34,475 nt of DNA, taken from the NCBI GenBank assembly GCA_015499985.1, contig JAAAUF010000425.1:1-34475 (forward strand), in the 5' to 3' direction. A model generated the notes under the pieces. The model did not search any database, had not been told where the DNA came from, and saw only the letters and a program-made list of their open reading frames with translations. Position 1 is the stretch's first letter, and each line of letters opens with the position of its first letter. Position numbers and translations under genes: made by a program. This document shows positions 32,340-34,475 of this stretch, piece by piece. Origin of the DNA: Haplosporangium gracile (Eukaryota > Mortierellomycota > Mortierellomycetes > Mortierellales > Mortierellaceae).

Positions 32340-34475
32340 TTTTTTTTGCTTTGTGTATTGGCGGTGGTTCGTTAAAAGGAAGGAATAAGGTAGTGTTAGG
32401 TAGATACAAGGTGGATAGATGGTGAAAAAATGGAAGGATGATATGGGGGCGACCGGGAATGTAGGAAATGAAAGAAGGGAAAAAAGGAACAGAAAAAGAG
32501 GAGGAGAGAGAAGGGCGTGAAAAGATAGAAGAGGATGGTGTCGTTCGTATGTTGGAAAAAGTAAGTGTGCCTGTGTCTTGAAATTGCGTGCGAGTGGTCT
32601 GTACAAGAAAAAAGAATGAAATGACGAGGATGAAGATAAATAGAGGAAGAGGCGTCAAAGGAAGGGGAAGATGAGAGGGAAGGGAATGTGTGTTTGAATT
32701 CGACGAAGAACAGAAAGGGAAGGAGAAGAAGAAGAAGAAGAGGGAAAGAAGGCAAGAATAAAAGAAGTGGATGAAAGAAGAGAAGGCGAGAATGGTCAAT
32801 GGATTTGCTGACAACACACACACGCACACACACAGAAAGAGAGAGAGACAAACAAACAAACAAAAAATGCCCCTTCCCTCTTGCTCTCGCTCTCTTTTTG
32901 TCTCTTTCTCCTTCCTCCCGCGTTCTTGTCTCGTCCTTACTTTGTTTGCCTTGTTTGTGTATTTTCAGTGCAGTTCAATTCGACATCGCACCCCCTTCAG
33001 CCCATTCAGTATGTCGAGTCGCATGGGAAAAGAGAACGGAGAAAAACAAGGAGGGGAGGACATGCAATCCACAAAACACTCTGACAACACCAAAAAAACA
33101 TCCGCGCTCACATCATAAGAAATAGCCAGCCTGTCCAGGCACACGAACACACACATGTCCATTCATTCATAACACCGTCATCGCACTGGAGCAAGACAAG
33201 AAAAGGGGAAATCCAAATCCACATCCAAAAAGGGGTCCATGTTCACTCTTGACCTGTTGACCCTGTTGACCCTATTGACCCTGTTGACCTTTTATCTAGT
33301 GCGGGCCAAGAAGGAAACAGTCTGCCTGTACCATGTTACCAATTTTTATGCCCCTGTTGGGACTAATGGGTACTAGTATCACTAGTTGGGGGTATCATTT
33401 TTTATTACCTCACTATCATTCTTGGCTTGAGGAGTGACCAGCATTGGCTTTTTTGCAACGGAGGGAATGTACTCCTTAATTATTGTTATGAGCCTCTTTC
33501 TTTGTTCTTTGTTGTGCTCTACAGAAGGGGGTAAATAAGGGATGTCTGGATCGATAGTATATTTGCTCGCTCCCTTGTTTTTGTTCACTTTTTTTTGTTC
33601 GCAGAAAGATCAAAGGAATTGTTCTGTTTGTTGATGTTGGTAGAAAAGAGAAAAGAGGGGGGGTTAGAATTGTTTTTTTACTCATAGAAAATAACAAAGC
33701 AGGGAGGGAAAAAAAAACTGGCGGGAATGTTTTAAGATTAGTCAGTGCACAAGGAAAGGGAGGGAGGGAGGGAGGGAACGAACAAAAGAGAGAGACAAAA
33801 AAAAAGGGGGGGTGAATGGGTAACAATAGAAAAGATGGAGAGAGAGGTAAGGGCGATGCTTGAGTGGAAGGTGGGCTGGGCTTGATTGTTGAGGGCGGAA
33901 GATGGGCTGGTTACCTAGGAGGAATGGGGTCTGGACTTGAAAATGTACCAAGAGGGGAAAAGGGTCTGATTCATCACCAAGGCAGCATGTGAAAGAAGTG
34001 TGACGAAGGAAGGCGAAGAGACATAAAATGAGAAGGGTGCCTGTCTGGCAGTACGGCCTGTTGAAACCTTAATTCTCTTCCGTTTCCTAGTCGGTGCCTG
34101 ATCGAGATTTACTGGCGCGTTTTTGGTTCCCTTAGTGCAAAACTAACAATACCCAATCAGTGCGTGCGAGATCTATGCAAACGACTCTCCATTCCCGCAG
34201 GGCACAGGAACGAGCGAAGGAAGACTTTTTATTTTCTCCTTCGCTCACACACTCGCACACACCCTCCTATCCTTGAGTCCATTCACCCCTCTCAGGATCA
34301 ATACCACTCATACAGTCAGCAAACGAAAAAAAAGCAGGTCACAATTCGTTCCTCATTATGCATGGCATCTTCCTTCCCTCCCTCTGCTGCCTTTCATGTT
34401 GTATATGAAGGAAATGGCGTAAGAAAGAAGGAAAAAATGCACAAGAATGTTTTCTAACCCTAGCCTGGCCACGTT
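32340..34475. other. Right-edge region without supported gene
   Basis: The minus-strand side up to about 32860 is purine-rich on the plus strand (pyrimidine-rich on the gene strand) and fits a promoter and leader of the coiled-coil gene. Beyond that are CA repeats (32815-32835), a GGGA run (33757-33777), an A9G7 junction (33797-33812) and the 9-bp repeat. A minus-strand frame at 33382-33588 encodes about 60 residues that look less simple than the rest ('IDPDIPYLPPSVEHNKEQRK') and could be the end of an exon or a gene relic, but nothing joins to it. Confidence 0.4.
33254..33289 (+). repeat. 9-bp tandem repeat CTGTTGACC, 4 copies
   Basis: Four 9-bp units in a row; the third has one change (CTATTGACC). 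A partial related unit (CTCTTGAC) lies just before, at 33246-33253. No function is evident. Confidence 0.9.

Noticed and set aside
33382..33588. Short minus-strand frame with protein-like composition
   Set aside because: No start context, no upstream exon and no recognised family; it could be a relic exon but is not supported enough to annotate as a gene.

Overview
This is a piece of a nuclear fungal genome, most likely from Mortierellomycota (Mortierella/Linnemannia-like). The evidence for this is intron-split genes with mostly ~100-260 bp GT-AG introns, fungus-specific chitin-trafficking proteins, a Crinkler-type C-terminus, long poly-Q/N/S/T stretches, and abundant homopolymer and polypyrimidine tracts. 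Placement at phylum level is inference. No bacterial operons, ribosome-binding sites, CRISPR arrays, rRNA or convincing tRNA genes were seen.

Layout. The left edge (1-1800) is repeat-like: the 3' end of a Crinkler/RHS-like gene (+), then a decayed RNase H-bearing non-LTR retrotransposon tail (-). At 2496-3419 (+) is a five-exon gene for the NTF2-like mRNA export factor NXT1/p15. From 3927 to 16802 four genes lie head-to-tail on the minus strand. In transcription order they are a Chs5-Arf1p-binding (ChAP; Chs6/Bud7/Bch1-type) exomer subunit (9 exons), an unrecognised two-exon protein, a very divergent septin-like protein with a broken P-loop and a C-terminal membrane segment, and a Chs7-type chitin synthase export chaperone (7 exons). 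An OTUD3-like deubiquitinase (17207-18712, +) shares a ~400 bp divergent promoter with the ChAP gene. About 2.9 kb without a recognisable gene follows, ending in a long CT-rich leader.

The right half holds a large ankyrin-repeat protein (+, to 28291), whose first short exon appears to be separated from the rest by a 2.5 kb intron, and a convergent three-exon gene (-, 28579-32339). The latter encodes a 1065-residue protein with an N-myristoylation-type start and a long coiled coil. The last 2.1 kb has simple repeats and no gene I can support.

Functional reading. Chs7 (release of chitin synthase from the ER), the ChAP/exomer subunit (export of chitin synthase from the trans-Golgi) and a septin-like protein (septins position chitin synthase in yeasts) lie within 13 kb on one strand. 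This could be chance or a loose cell-wall/polarity neighbourhood. All multi-exon models were built by hand from splice signals and frame continuity. Every junction given keeps the frame, but none is supported by transcript data.
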